From positions 35,659 through 99,658 of the forward strand of contig JAFXJP010000008.1 in the NCBI GenBank assembly GCA_017532155.1: a stretch of DNA of 64,000 bases, written 5' to 3'. Numbering within the stretch: the stretch's first letter is position 1; every line of letters starts with the position of its first letter. This DNA is from Clostridia bacterium (GTDB taxonomy: Bacteria; Bacillota; Clostridia; Christensenellales; Aristaeellaceae). Positions 7,847 through 16,467 of this stretch are shown here, piece after piece. The position numbers and the translations under genes are program-made. Below the pieces are notes generated by a model that worked only from the letters and a program-made list of their open reading frames with translations, had not been told where the DNA came from and searched no databases.

Positions 7847-8689
7847 TCAAATCTCCACATCCAGCCCGTCGTAGGCCACCTTGATTCCGTGCTTGGCCGC
7901 TTCCGCGCTCAGTTCATCATGCGTCATATCCGTCAGGTGGCTGATATGCGTCACATATTTGACCGCGTCCGCCTTCAGCTTGCCGGCCTTCTCCAGCCGC
8001 TCAATCACCTCTACGCACTGGGGCAGGCACATATGGCTGGGCGTGATGCGCTCCACAGCGTGCAGCGTGCAGTCAAGCACCACGCCATCCAGCACGCCAT
8101 CCCACTTGTTTTCAATATAATCCCACGTCTCATCCGGGAAATAGCCCGTGTCCGTGCCCCAAAGCAGGTTCTTTTCGCCGTCATTGATGATATAGATAGC
8201 TGCCTGCAGTTCAGGGCCCACATGGCGTGCCACCAGCGGAATCACGGTATGCCCCACGATTTCAATGGGCTCAAAATATTTCACTTCATGCCAGACCGGG
8301 AACATGCGCGGGCGCGGATGGCCTGTCTGATCAAGCTTTTTGCCGGCCTCTTCCTTTTCGCGGATCTTCGTCCCCGAGCCCCAGGTGGTGTAATAATGAT
8401 GAGGCGTTGCGCCGATGGGACGATCCACCAGCTCCTGATGCAGAAAATGATCATAATGATCGTGCGTAATCAGCACATGATGGTACTTGCGCACATCCAG
8501 CCCGCCATAAAAGCAGTGCATCATGGTATCCACAGGAAATTCGATCAGCAGCGCGTCATTGAGCAGCGCCTGCGAGCGAGAGCGCATATCGGGGCCGCGA
8601 TGCTCGCGCGCGTAATTGCAAATGCGGCAGCTGCAATAAAGCTCGGGCTGCGCGCCGCCGCCGCTGGTACCGTAAAAATGCAGTTTCAT
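7847..8689 (-). CDS. Metallo-beta-lactamase-fold hydrolase, PhnP-like
   Basis: A 280-residue MBL-fold protein. It carries the metal-binding signature T-H-D-H-Y-D-H at about residues 75-81, a later His (ARHVG, about 156) and an Asp-bearing strand (GTDTGYF). Near the N terminus a Cys pair (YCSCRICNY, about residues 18-26) resembles the extra zinc site of PhnP-type cyclic phosphodiesterases. The gene follows the radical SAM maturase by 14 bases and should be co-transcribed. An AAGGAGG ribosome binding site precedes ATG 8689. The substrate is unknown; a cyclic sugar phosphate or another small phosphodiester is a guess from the fold. Confidence 0.8.
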   Translation of the reverse strand: MKLHFYGTSGGGAQPELYCSCRICNYAREHRGPDMRSRSQALLNDALLIEFPVDTMMHCFYGGLDVRKYHHVLITHDHYDHFLHQELVDRPIGATPHHYYTTWGSGTKIREKEEAGKKLDQTGHPRPRMFPVWHEVKYFEPIEIVGHTVIPLVARHVGPELQAAIYIINDGEKNLLWGTDTGYFPDETWDYIENKWDGVLDGVVLDCTLHAVERITPSHMCLPQCVEVIERLEKAGKLKADAVKYVTHISHLTDMTHDELSAEAAKHGIKVAYDGLDVEI

Positions 8690-8703
8690 ATCATTTTCCT
8701 CCT

Positions 8704-9810
8704 TTATTTACCCTGCGCCACGCGCTGCGCGATCAGCTGCAGACGCGGCAGCGCATAGGGGAAAAACTCCTGATACGCGCCGCAAAGACGCGATCTTTTC
8801 AGCTCGCCGTCTCCATCGTCGCGGTCGCGGCGGCAGCCGCCGCGGCACAAGGGATGCCACGGACACTTGTAGCAATCGGCGTCCTTTTCCATCGACGCCT
8901 CGATAAAGCGCATCTCGCGGCGTTTCTGATCTACTTCTTCAAAGCTCTGATCCTTCAGGCTGCCCAGACGATATTGATCCAGCACATAAAAGTCGCACGG
9001 ATACACGCCGCCGTCAGCCTCCACCACATACTGCATGGAGAAGCAGCCCATCATGCCACAGCTTTCCGCCGGCCTTCCCAGCAGCATGCCAATGTAATTT
9101 TCAAACTGCCGGATGTAAATGAACCGGCCGCTTAACACATCCTCCGCCCAGCGGTCAAACAGCTTTTTGAGGAAGGTGGCATAGCCCTTGCCCGTCAGCC
9201 AGCCGTCATCCTCGCCGAAAGCGTCCAGGCAGGGAATATACTGCTGCCAGCGCAGATCATGCCGCGCAAAAAAATCATAGATCAGATCAATTTTCTGCGC
9301 CGTATCATCCGTTACAACAGTCAAAACGTTAAAATCGCACTTATACTTTTTCAGCCGCTCGGCAGCCTCCAGTACGCGGCGCAGCGTGCCCTCGCCCTTT
9401 GCATCCACGCGGTTTTTGTTATGCACAGCGGAGCTTCCGTCGATGGACAGCCCCACCAGGAATTTATTCTCCGCCAGAAACTGCGCCCATTCGTCGTCGA
9501 TGAGCAAGCCGTTGGTCTGCAGGGCATTTTCAATCACCAGGTTTTTGTGGTTATATTTTTTCTGCAGTTCCACCACACGGCGGTAAAAATCGAGCCCGCA
9601 CAGCGTAGGCTCGCCGCCCTGGAAGCCAAACGTGCACTTAAAATCAGCATAGCTGAGCGCCTTTTGCACCAGTACTTCCAGCGTATCCTCCTGCATGATG
9701 CCGTAGTCCTTCACCGCACGGCGGGCAGTCTCATCAGCATAAAAACAATAGCGGCAGCGCATATTGCAGCGGCCGGAAGCGGGCTTAATCAGCAAATTGA
9801 TAGGCGGCAT
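8704..9810 (-). CDS. Anaerobic sulfatase-maturating radical SAM enzyme (SPASM)
   Basis: A 368-residue radical SAM protein. The SAM cluster motif is C15-N-M-R-C19-R-Y-C22-F-Y. A C-terminal SPASM region with clustered cysteines (CGMMGCFSMQYVVEADGGVYPCDF, split here as CGMMGC and GVYPCDF; then CYKCPWHPLCRGGC) binds two auxiliary clusters. Length and motifs match anSME, which oxidises the sulfatase active-site Cys or Ser to formylglycine without oxygen. Two Cys-type sulfatases in this window (C55 of 972-2519, C57 of 28043-29527) are obvious clients. The gene heads a two-gene operon with the MBL-fold hydrolase. AGGAGG lies 9 bases before ATG 9810. Confidence 0.9.
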   Translation of the reverse strand: MPPINLLIKPASGRCNMRCRYCFYADETARRAVKDYGIMQEDTLEVLVQKALSYADFKCTFGFQGGEPTLCGLDFYRRVVELQKKYNHKNLVIENALQTNGLLIDDEWAQFLAENKFLVGLSIDGSSAVHNKNRVDAKGEGTLRRVLEAAERLKKYKCDFNVLTVVTDDTAQKIDLIYDFFARHDLRWQQYIPCLDAFGEDDGWLTGKGYATFLKKLFDRWAEDVLSGRFIYIRQFENYIGMLLGRPAESCGMMGCFSMQYVVEADGGVYPCDFYVLDQYRLGSLKDQSFEEVDQKRREMRFIEASMEKDADCYKCPWHPLCRGGCRRDRDDGDGELKRSRLCGAYQEFFPYALPRLQLIAQRVAQGK

Positions 9811-9840
9811 AGCGCATTTCCTCCTGTGTACGATATACTG

Positions 9841-9869
9841 ATTATATCAAATCACGGGTGTTTTCTCAA
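9841..9869 (-). promoter_or_regulatory. Promoter of the maturase operon
   Basis: On the minus strand TTGAGA (9869-9864), 17-base spacer, TATAAT (9846-9841), about 30 bases before ATG 9810. Confidence 0.8.
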
Positions 9870-9897
9870 TTGATTATTCCAACATAAAAGGGAAAAG

Positions 9898-9926
9898 TTG
9901 AAGTTTTATTGAGTTTATGATAATAT
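9898..9926 (+). promoter_or_regulatory. Promoter of degV (first copy)
   Basis: TTGAAG (9898-9903), 17-base spacer, TAATAT (9921-9926), about 57 bases before the TTG start. It is back to back with the maturase promoter. Confidence 0.65.
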
Positions 9927-9983
9927 ACTAAATAAGCAAGAAAATATTGACAGCCCCGCTGTTTTCCGAAAGGAGCTATACCG

Positions 9984-10829
9984 TTGAAAATCAGGATTAC
10001 CTCCGACAGCACCTGCGACTTTTCCCATGAGATGAAAAAGCGCTTCCATGTAGGCGTTGTGCCGCTGTATGTGATCAAGGACGGCATTGCCTACCGCGAC
10101 AGCAAGGACATCACCTGCGATGAGATTTTTGCGCACGTTGCCGCCGGCGGCGCACTGTGCACCACCAGCGCCGTCAGCCAGAGCGAGTATGAGGATTTCT
10201 TTGAAAAGCAGCTGGAAGGCTATGACGGGCTGGTACATGTAAACCTCAGCAGCGAAATGTCCTCCTGCCACCAGAACGCCGTAGTCGCAGCCGAAAAATT
10301 TAAGAACGTGCATGTCGTCGACAGCCGCAATCTTTCCTCCGGCCAGGGTCTGATCGTCATTCGCGGCGCGGAATTGGCCGAAAAGGGCGAGATGACCGCC
10401 GAAGAAATTGCCGCCGATCTGCGCAACTTTGCCAGCAAGGTGGACGCCAGCTTTATCGTGGATAACCTTGAATACCTGCGCAAGGGCGGCCGCTGCTCCA
10501 CGCTCACGGCGCTGGGCGCCAATCTGCTTGGCATCAAGCCCTGCATCGAAGTGAAGGACGGCAAAATGAGCGTGGGCCGCAAGTACCGCGGCACTTTCCA
10601 AAAGGCGCTGAAACTGTACGTGCGCGACCGTTTGAAGGAAGACGACACCATCGATCCGCGCCGAATTTTCATCACCCACACGCCCGTGGGCGAAGGCGTG
10701 GTGGATACCGTGCGTACCGAAGTGGAAAACTGCAAAAAGTTTGACGAAATTCTCGAGTCCGACGCCTACTGCGTGATCTCCTGCCACTGCGGCCCGAACA
10801 CCCTGGGTATTCTGTATACGCACAAATAA
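9984..10829 (+). CDS. DegV family fatty-acid-binding protein
   Basis: A 281-residue DegV protein, which binds a fatty acid for the FakA/FakB type fatty acid kinase. Family marks are the start (RITSDSTCDF), the CTTSAVSQ loop near residue 53 (TTS in place of the usual TSQPS), a LSS segment (HVNLSSEMSS), VVDSRNLSSGQG and LEYLRKGGR. The start is TTG at 9984 with AAAGGAGC at 9970-9977. It stands alone between its own promoter and a strong terminator. A second DegV (44923-45756) is in this window, as is usual for Bacillota with several FakB proteins of different lipid preference. Confidence 0.92.
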   Translation: MKIRITSDSTCDFSHEMKKRFHVGVVPLYVIKDGIAYRDSKDITCDEIFAHVAAGGALCTTSAVSQSEYEDFFEKQLEGYDGLVHVNLSSEMSSCHQNAVVAAEKFKNVHVVDSRNLSSGQGLIVIRGAELAEKGEMTAEEIAADLRNFASKVDASFIVDNLEYLRKGGRCSTLTALGANLLGIKPCIEVKDGKMSVGRKYRGTFQKALKLYVRDRLKEDDTIDPRRIFITHTPVGEGVVDTVRTEVENCKKFDEILESDAYCVISCHCGPNTLGILYTHK

Positions 10830-10840
10830 AAACACAGTTC

Positions 10841-10876
10841 AAAAGCCAGACTGCATTTCGCAGTCTGGCTTTTTTT
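10841..10876 (+). terminator. Terminator of degV (first copy)
   Basis: A 14-bp stem (10841-10854 with 10860-10873), 5-base loop, then a run of T's. Confidence 0.92.
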
Positions 10877-10898
10877 GCGTCTCCCAATGAAAATTTGA

Positions 10899-11615
10899 TC
10901 ACCTGTTGGCTTTAAAGTTGATATCGGCCTTTCTCGCCTGCGCGCACAGCTCTTTTGTCTGTAATTTATACGTCTTGCCGTCTTTGATAAAATACGTTCC
11001 GCATTGTCTGAATTCAAAAGACACGTTTTTTCTGATACATTGTTCGCGAATATCAAGCACCCAGGCATAGTCAAGCGGTCTTGCATCCTGATCCGACTCG
11101 CCGCCGACAACCACAAGCTCAATGCCGTCCAGATAGCGCTCTATATCAACCGCTTCTATAAGAGGCTGCGCCGTGATGCATTTGTGCTTGATCGGAAGGC
11201 GGTTAAACATGGCAAGCTTGTAATCTGCGTTCTTCTGATTCTCAATCGTACAGCAAACCACTACGTTTTCATACCCATCGCCCCAGTCATCGGGGATGCA
11301 ATCCATAAACCTGTCGATGCGCTTTGTGAGAAACAAAAATGTGCAATCCTGGCGTTTTTTCATCATCTGCCAGCATTCAGGACGCCAGGCGTCAGCCTCT
11401 TCGATCAAAAAATCGGTAGAAAAACAGGTATATACAATGCCAGGCTTCATTTTGAATTGACCATTCTTCAATTGCTCTGCGGGTTTCAAAAAGTCTTTTG
11501 TTTTTTCAATGATGCCTGTATCAACGCCGCGCTTTATATCGCCTTTATGAATGTAGCAATAGCGGCAGCCTTCACTGCACTTTTTGCAGCCTCTCCATGG
11601 ATTCCACATTGCCAT
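10899..11615 (-). CDS. DUF5131 / phage Gp37-Gp68 family protein
   Basis: A 238-residue protein with the family start MAMWNPWRGCKKCSEGC followed by RYCYIHKGD, a Cys cluster that resembles a radical SAM core (CxxC...CxYCY). Further marks are FLTKRIDR, CCTIENQ, AQPLIEAVD and VVGGESDQDARP. The family is widespread in phages and gut bacteria and has no settled activity. A GGAGGTG site precedes ATG 11615. It is isolated, with A/T-richer codon use than its neighbours, so recent transfer is possible. The Gp37/Gp68 assignment is from recall of the family motifs. Confidence 0.85.
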   Translation of the reverse strand: MAMWNPWRGCKKCSEGCRYCYIHKGDIKRGVDTGIIEKTKDFLKPAEQLKNGQFKMKPGIVYTCFSTDFLIEEADAWRPECWQMMKKRQDCTFLFLTKRIDRFMDCIPDDWGDGYENVVVCCTIENQKNADYKLAMFNRLPIKHKCITAQPLIEAVDIERYLDGIELVVVGGESDQDARPLDYAWVLDIREQCIRKNVSFEFRQCGTYFIKDGKTYKLQTKELCAQARKADINFKANR

Positions 11616-11692
11616 ATTCCCACCTCCGCAAAATCCGCATTTGCTTTTTTATATTAGCACACAGAAGCACGCTGCACAAGAACAGGCACAGC

Positions 11693-11721
11693 CAAAGCCC
11701 GGCTGTGCCTGAAAACTATTT
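11693..11721 (-). terminator. Stem-loop downstream of the T-box ABC operon
   Basis: An 11-bp inverted repeat (CAGGCACAGCC with its complement) lies just past the ATPase gene on the minus strand. The following T run is poor (TTCTTGT), so it is a weak terminator or an mRNA 3' end. Confidence 0.6.
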
Positions 11722-11733
11722 TTTGCGTTGCTT

Positions 11734-12528
11734 TTATGACAAAAGCATGCGGTCGTTGGCAAGCTCCTGTCCGCTGGATGCGGCAAACAGCGCCATCAGA
11801 TCCTCGCGGGTAAGCTTTTGTTTTTCTTCGCCCGCAATGTCCACGGCAATGTGGCCGTTGTTCATCATGATCAGGCGATTGCCCAGACGAATGGCGTCCT
11901 GCATATTATGCGTAACCATCAGCGTCGTCAGCTGATTTTCGCCCACCAGCTTTTGCGTCATGTCCAGCACCTTCTGCGCCGTTTTGGGATCCAGTGCCGC
12001 CGTGTGCTCGTCCAGAAGCAAAAGTTTCGGCGCCTTGAGCGTGGCCATCAGCAGCGTCAGCGCCTGGCGCTGACCGCCGGAAAGCAGGCCCACCTTGTCG
12101 CTCATACGGTTCTCCAGACCCAAATCCAGCTGTTTGAGCAGTTCCTTGTACTTCGCGCGTTCGGCATTGGTCACGCCCCAGCGCAGCGTACGCATCCTGC
12201 CGCGGCGATACGCCAGCGCCAGGTTTTCTTCAATATTCATATCCGCCGCCGTACCCATCATGGGATCCTGGAACACGCGGCCCAGATATCTGGCGCGCTT
12301 ATGCTCGGGCAGACGCGTAACGTCCACATGATCCAGCACAATGTGTCCCTCATCCACAGGGAATACGCCGGCAATGCTGTTGAGGAGCGTAGATTTACCC
12401 GCGCCGTTGCCGCCGATCACCGTGATAAAATCGCCGTCATTGAGCGTGAGATTCACATCCGACAACGCCACTTTTTCGTTGACGGTTCCGGCGTTGAATA
12501 CCTTCTTGAGTTTTTTGACTTCCAGCAT
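11734..12528 (-). CDS. ABC transporter ATPase, TrpZ-like
   Basis: A 264-residue ABC ATPase with Walker A (GGNGAGKST), Q-loop region (RVFQDPMMGT), signature LLSGGQRQALT, Walker B LLLLDEHTAALDPK and the switch His (VTHNM). The start is ATG 12528, one base after the permease stop, rather than the upstream in-frame ATG at 12603. It energises the importer with the permease and binding protein encoded upstream. Organisation and sequence type match the TrpXYZ group (ABC_sub_bind importers) of Firmicutes, but the leader points to phenylalanine (see the T-box entry). Confidence 0.92.
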   Translation of the reverse strand: MLEVKKLKKVFNAGTVNEKVALSDVNLTLNDGDFITVIGGNGAGKSTLLNSIAGVFPVDEGHIVLDHVDVTRLPEHKRARYLGRVFQDPMMGTAADMNIEENLALAYRRGRMRTLRWGVTNAERAKYKELLKQLDLGLENRMSDKVGLLSGGQRQALTLLMATLKAPKLLLLDEHTAALDPKTAQKVLDMTQKLVGENQLTTLMVTHNMQDAIRLGNRLIMMNNGHIAVDIAGEEKQKLTREDLMALFAASSGQELANDRMLLS

Positions 12529-12529
12529 A

Positions 12530-13429
12530 TCACGCCGCCTCCTTCTTGAGCGATTTCGTAAACGTGCGCAGAATTTCCTTGCCCTGCGGCAGCCACAGCG
12601 CAATGGCTACGGTAATGGCGGTGAACAGTTTCAGATCGTTGGGGTTCATACCGAACTTCAGCACCATGGCGATAATCAGGCGGTATACCAGCGCGCCCAG
12701 AATCAGCGCAAACAGTCTGCCGTAGAAGCCGCGGCTGTTAAACAGCACTTCGCCGATAATCAGCGACGCCAAACCGATTACGATACTGCCCGTGCCCATC
12801 TGCACGTCGGCAAAGCTCTGGTTCTGCGCAATGAACGCACCGCTAAGCGCCACCAAACCGTTGCTGATCATCAGGCCCAGGATCTTCATCGTATCGGTAT
12901 TGATGCCCTGCGCACGCACCATGCGCTGATTGTTGCCGGTTGCGCGGATAGCGCTGCCCAGCTCCGTACCGAAGAACCAGTACAGAATGCTGATAATCAG
13001 CATCGCGCAGACAAATCCCACGATGATCATGGACAGATTGGCATCCAGACCCAGGTTCTGCAAGGGCTTAAAGACAGTAGGCTTGCGCAGGATATACACG
13101 CTGGGACTGTTGCCCATAATGCGCATGTTGATCGAATAGAGCGCCGTCATCGTCAAAATACCCGACAAAAGCGCGGGAATCTTCAGCTTCGTATGCAGCA
13201 GACCCGTCACCATACCCGCTGCGCAGCCGCACAGCATGGCAATCAACGAAGCCAGATAGGGATTTGTGTCCTTGGTAATCAGCATGCAGGCGACCGCAGC
13301 GCCCAGCGGCAGCGTGCCCTCCACTGACAGATCAGCGATATCCAGTACACGATAGGTGATATACACGCCAATCGTCATGATGGCCCACAAAAGGCCCAGC
13401 GACACCGCGCCCAGCAATACCTGTGTCAT
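12530..13429 (-). CDS. ABC transporter permease, TrpY-like
   Basis: A 299-residue inner membrane permease of the branched-chain/ribose type, with about eight to nine hydrophobic helices (for example LLGAVSLGLLWAIMTIGVYI at the start). The conserved cytoplasmic loop GNNQRMVRAQGINTDTMKILG would contact the ATPase. It sits between the binding protein (86-base gap) and the ATPase (1-base gap) in one operon. It presumably moves an aromatic amino acid or a related small substrate. Confidence 0.9.
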   Translation of the reverse strand: MTQVLLGAVSLGLLWAIMTIGVYITYRVLDIADLSVEGTLPLGAAVACMLITKDTNPYLASLIAMLCGCAAGMVTGLLHTKLKIPALLSGILTMTALYSINMRIMGNSPSVYILRKPTVFKPLQNLGLDANLSMIIVGFVCAMLIISILYWFFGTELGSAIRATGNNQRMVRAQGINTDTMKILGLMISNGLVALSGAFIAQNQSFADVQMGTGSIVIGLASLIIGEVLFNSRGFYGRLFALILGALVYRLIIAMVLKFGMNPNDLKLFTAITVAIALWLPQGKEILRTFTKSLKKEAA

Positions 13430-13470
13430 AGTTCAACCGTCCTTACAAAAAAATCAATAAACTGCGCAAT

Positions 13471-13498
13471 CTCCGGACGGATTTCCCGCCCGGAGATA
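13471..13498 (-). promoter_or_regulatory. Intercistronic stem-loop after the binding-protein gene
   Basis: An inverted repeat ATCTCCGG / CCGGAGAT with no following T run lies between the binding-protein and permease genes. Such a hairpin typically protects the upstream message end and makes binding protein more abundant than permease. Confidence 0.55.
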
Positions 13499-13515
13499 TG
13501 CATTTTTCACCGTTT

Positions 13516-14487
13516 TTATTCGGTCATTTCCTGCGCGTAGGGCAGGTACTTTTCGGGAATTTCGAAGCCAATCATATCCGCCACGGTCTTGTTGAAGCAG
13601 TACTCAAAGCCGGTAGTGGCGAACTGAACGGGCATTTCGGAAATATTGGCGCCCTGCAGAACCTTCACCGCCATCAGGCCGGTTTCGTAGCCCAGGTCGT
13701 AGTAGCTGATACCCAGCGTGCACAGGCCGCCGGACATCGTCATGCCGCTTTCACCGGGGATAACGGGCGTCTTGCTGTTCTGGGTCACGCTCAGAACGCC
13801 GGGCATGGAGGCCGCGAATACGTTATCGGTGGGGATGTAGATAGCGTCGCACATGCCGACGATCTGCTGGGTGGCCTGCTGCACGTCATTGGTGTTGGCA
13901 ACGGTCACTTCCACATACTTCATGCCCAGGGCTTCGATGGATTCCTTGGCCATCTTCGCCTGCAGCACAGAGTTCATTTCACCGGAGGTGTACAGAACGC
14001 CGACCGTCTTGGTTTCAGGGAACAGCTCCTGGATCAATTTAATCTGCGCATCCACGGGGTTCATATCCGAAGTACCGGAAATATTATAACCGGGCTTTTC
14101 GTTGCTTTCAACCAGGCCGGGCTCCACATAATCGGTAATGGCGGTGCCCAGTACGGGGATGGGATTATTGATGGTCTTGGTAGCCATGGTGGTGGCAGCA
14201 TTGGTAGCGATCGCCAGTACCAAATCAGCGTTATCGCCCACAAAGAGATCGGCGATGGTCGCCAGGTTGGACATTTCGCCCTGGCCGTTCTGGATGTTCA
14301 GCTTGATGTTCTGGCCATCGACATAGCCGTTATCTTCCAGCGCCTTGATAAAGCCGTCGCGCGCGGCATTGAGCGCCACGTGATCCATCTGCTGGATGAC
14401 GCCAATATAAAGGGGCTCATCCGCAAAAGCGGTCATGCAAGAGATGCACAGAACAATGCACAGAAGAGTAGCAAGCAGCTTTTTCAT
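13516..14487 (-). CDS. ABC transporter substrate-binding protein, TrpX-like (ABC_sub_bind)
   Basis: A 323-residue exported binding protein. The signal peptide is about residues 1-22 (MKKLLATLLCIVLCISCMTAFA before DEPLYIGV). The mature part has the ABC_sub_bind pattern: IGVIQQMDHVALNAARDGF, VLAIATNAATTM, VGVLYTSGEMNS and IYIPTDN. The Cys residues in the leader do not form a proper lipobox, so cleavage at AFA-D by signal peptidase I is equally possible. It is the first gene of the T-box-controlled operon, with AGGAGG before ATG 14487. The closest named relative by family is TrpX, but the ligand here may be phenylalanine. Confidence 0.88.
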   Translation of the reverse strand: MKKLLATLLCIVLCISCMTAFADEPLYIGVIQQMDHVALNAARDGFIKALEDNGYVDGQNIKLNIQNGQGEMSNLATIADLFVGDNADLVLAIATNAATTMATKTINNPIPVLGTAITDYVEPGLVESNEKPGYNISGTSDMNPVDAQIKLIQELFPETKTVGVLYTSGEMNSVLQAKMAKESIEALGMKYVEVTVANTNDVQQATQQIVGMCDAIYIPTDNVFAASMPGVLSVTQNSKTPVIPGESGMTMSGGLCTLGISYYDLGYETGLMAVKVLQGANISEMPVQFATTGFEYCFNKTVADMIGFEIPEKYLPYAQEMTE

Positions 14488-14542
14488 AGTTGGTTCCTCC
14501 TAAAAATAATCTATCATAACCGGTTTTCCCGGTAATGAACGG

Positions 14543-14817
14543 AAAATAAAAACCGCCCTCTGAATAACAGAGGGCGGATAATAACAAATCCGCGGGACCA
14601 CCTCAATTTTGCTAAGCCAATGGCAAAGCCTCACGAAGCAACCATCATTGCCTCTTCCCTGTAACGGTGGAACTCCGGCGCGCCCTACCAAGCCAATCCC
14701 TTCAGGCGGCAGCTCACGGGATGAATCCTTGCCTTGCATTCTGTCTCCTTCCCAGCCCCGGAGACTCTCTGTGAAAATGCATTCCCGGCAATACGTTTCC
14801 CGGTCTTTGCTTTTATG
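14543..14817 (-). ncRNA. T-box riboswitch leader, probable tRNA-Phe specificity
   Basis: The minus-strand leader of the ABC operon has the T-box bulge sequence UGGUCCCGCG (reverse of 14591-14600) followed by a 10-bp intrinsic terminator (14568-14577 with 14553-14562) and a T-rich tail. Stem I folds with an apical GUCUCC/GGAGAC helix and GAGAGU and GGAAGG loop segments. A UUGCC/GGCAA helix below it sets a specifier loop whose 3' side is GGAUUCA, giving codon UUC (14725-14723, Phe) followed by A. The T-box base after UGG is U, which pairs with discriminator A. That fits tRNA-Phe and argues against tRNA-Trp (usually G). Uncharged tRNA should favour antitermination. Confidence 0.85.
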
Positions 14818-14823
14818 GGAATG

Positions 14824-14852
14824 ATTATATGCACTCAAACGGCATCTGTCAA
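14824..14852 (-). promoter_or_regulatory. Promoter of the T-box operon
   Basis: Consensus TTGACA (14852-14847), 17-base spacer, TATAAT (14829-14824) on the minus strand. Transcription would start near 14817, at the 5' end of Stem I. Confidence 0.92.
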
Positions 14853-14899
14853 GCATAAAAATGCACAAATACAATCTTTGTACAATATTTATTCATGCA

Positions 14900-16456
14900 T
14901 CAGTTTTGACGGATCAGCGCCGTATTGCGCATAAACTCACCCGGCAGATACATATATCCGCACAGCGACTGCGGCTGCGCGCCGGCAATAAACAGCGCCG
15001 TTGCCGAAATGCCCGGCAATTCAGTCAGCGTGTTCACCAGCGCATAAATCAGCAGCTTTTCCTGCGTTTCGCTGTATTCCGCGCAGGCGTTCATGAAGGC
15101 CTGCGACAGATTGATCAGCGCGCGCTGATCCTTCACCGCCACGCCCAGCACATCTGCATCCTTCATTTCTACAGGCATAACACCCGCAAGCCCCGTCACG
15201 CTGTCATACATCTGCGGCCCCTGCAAAAGGCAGTTGATCAGATAGCGCAGCGACCGCGCCTGATAGTAGGGCACCGGCCGCTCGGTGGCTACCAGCTTAC
15301 CCGTATCATCGCCAAAGTACAGCGTGCACTGCGACAAAAGGAAATGCGAAAAATGGCTGCGGCGCATCAGTCCGCCTTCAAAGCTGATGGTCTCGCCCGC
15401 GCCATCGTAAACGCCGCTGGGCACAATGGCCGTGATCAGCTCATCGCCGATATACACCGTCACCCCACTGATGCCCGGCACAAAGGTGGTGATGGTATAG
15501 GTCAGGGAAGAAAGCATCACCGAGCGCGGAATGCCCGCAGAAATCAGCGCATCATTAAAGGAGGAACGGAAATGCAATACCGCCTGCTGTCCGCCTGATA
15601 CCGCCACATCGCCCACCTCGGGCGATTTTTCCAGATAGCCCGCCAGCGCAGGCACCGCCGGCACACCCTGCAGCGTCTGCGCCCCGGAGGACAAGCCGTC
15701 CAGCAGCGCTTCAATCAGCAGCGATTTATCACGCGAAGGGAAGTTGAGCACGCGCGTTTCCGCCAAAATGCCCTTGCCGGCATAGGTTGGGAAGTACAGC
15801 GTTGCCGCCGTGCTGAAGCGCCGGTCTGCGCTGGATTGACTCAGCGACTGCGCATAGGAAGAAAGCGTGTCGATGGTGTCGCTCAAATTCTGCGTAAAGC
15901 AGCCCGCCGGCACGCTGGCCGCCACGTCAAGACCGGGCTGGGACGAGCTGACCAGCACATTCACATACTTGATATCGCCCCACTGGCACAGCGTATTGGC
16001 AATGGCCTGACACACCACATACAATTCCTGATGCGCCAGCGTCAGCGCCGACGCGCCCAGATTGACCGTCGCTGTATCGCCTGAGATTTCCACCGGATTG
16101 ACCGTGGACAGCTGCAGCGTGATTTCCTGCGTCAGCTTTGCCGCCGCACTGTTGCCCGCGAAGGAAAACAGATGCTTCAGCGTCGCCTCTGCCGGATGGC
16201 GCGAGGCCGAATAGCTGATGCGGTCAGGCTGCGCAATCAGCCTGGTGCCCGTCACATCCGGCACATACAAAAGCACAGTCTGTGAAATCTCCTGACTGGT
16301 ATCGCCCGTCGGCGCCTTCCAGTTCACCTGCACGGGCGGCAGCGTCACGCTGTCGTCATGATCCAGCGCCGCAAGATTGCTCGTGCAGCCCGACAGCATG
16401 CATGCCGCAAGCAGGCTCATGCACAGCGCTCCGGCACGTTTGATCTTACCTTTCAT
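14900..16456 (-). CDS. Lipoprotein with two GerMN-type domains
   Basis: A 518-residue secreted lipoprotein. The start MKGKIKRAGALCMSLLAACMLSGC gives a lipobox LSGC, so Cys24 would be lipid-modified and anchored. Two repeats carry GerMN-like features: AEATLKHLFSF...TATVNLGASAL in the N-terminal half and a second copy with VPYYQARSLRYLINCLLQG...ALINLSQAF in the C-terminal half. ATG 16456 is preferred, with GGGGGAT upstream; a TGATG-overlapping start at 16468 is an alternative. It directly follows another GerMN lipoprotein. GerM acts in spore envelope and germination in Bacillus, but these domains also occur in other envelope lipoproteins. Confidence 0.8.
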   Translation of the reverse strand: MKGKIKRAGALCMSLLAACMLSGCTSNLAALDHDDSVTLPPVQVNWKAPTGDTSQEISQTVLLYVPDVTGTRLIAQPDRISYSASRHPAEATLKHLFSFAGNSAAAKLTQEITLQLSTVNPVEISGDTATVNLGASALTLAHQELYVVCQAIANTLCQWGDIKYVNVLVSSSQPGLDVAASVPAGCFTQNLSDTIDTLSSYAQSLSQSSADRRFSTAATLYFPTYAGKGILAETRVLNFPSRDKSLLIEALLDGLSSGAQTLQGVPAVPALAGYLEKSPEVGDVAVSGGQQAVLHFRSSFNDALISAGIPRSVMLSSLTYTITTFVPGISGVTVYIGDELITAIVPSGVYDGAGETISFEGGLMRRSHFSHFLLSQCTLYFGDDTGKLVATERPVPYYQARSLRYLINCLLQGPQMYDSVTGLAGVMPVEMKDADVLGVAVKDQRALINLSQAFMNACAEYSETQEKLLIYALVNTLTELPGISATALFIAGAQPQSLCGYMYLPGEFMRNTALIRQN

Positions 16457-16467
16457 CTTATCCCCCA

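Noticed and set aside
11597-11935. ORF across the 3' end of the ABC ATPase and its terminator
   Set aside because: It crosses a stem-loop and overlaps real genes antisense; no ribosome binding site.
12341-13327. 328-codon plus-strand frame opposite the ABC permease
   Set aside because: Antisense to a permease with clear helices; the translation is R/H/Q-rich without any motif.
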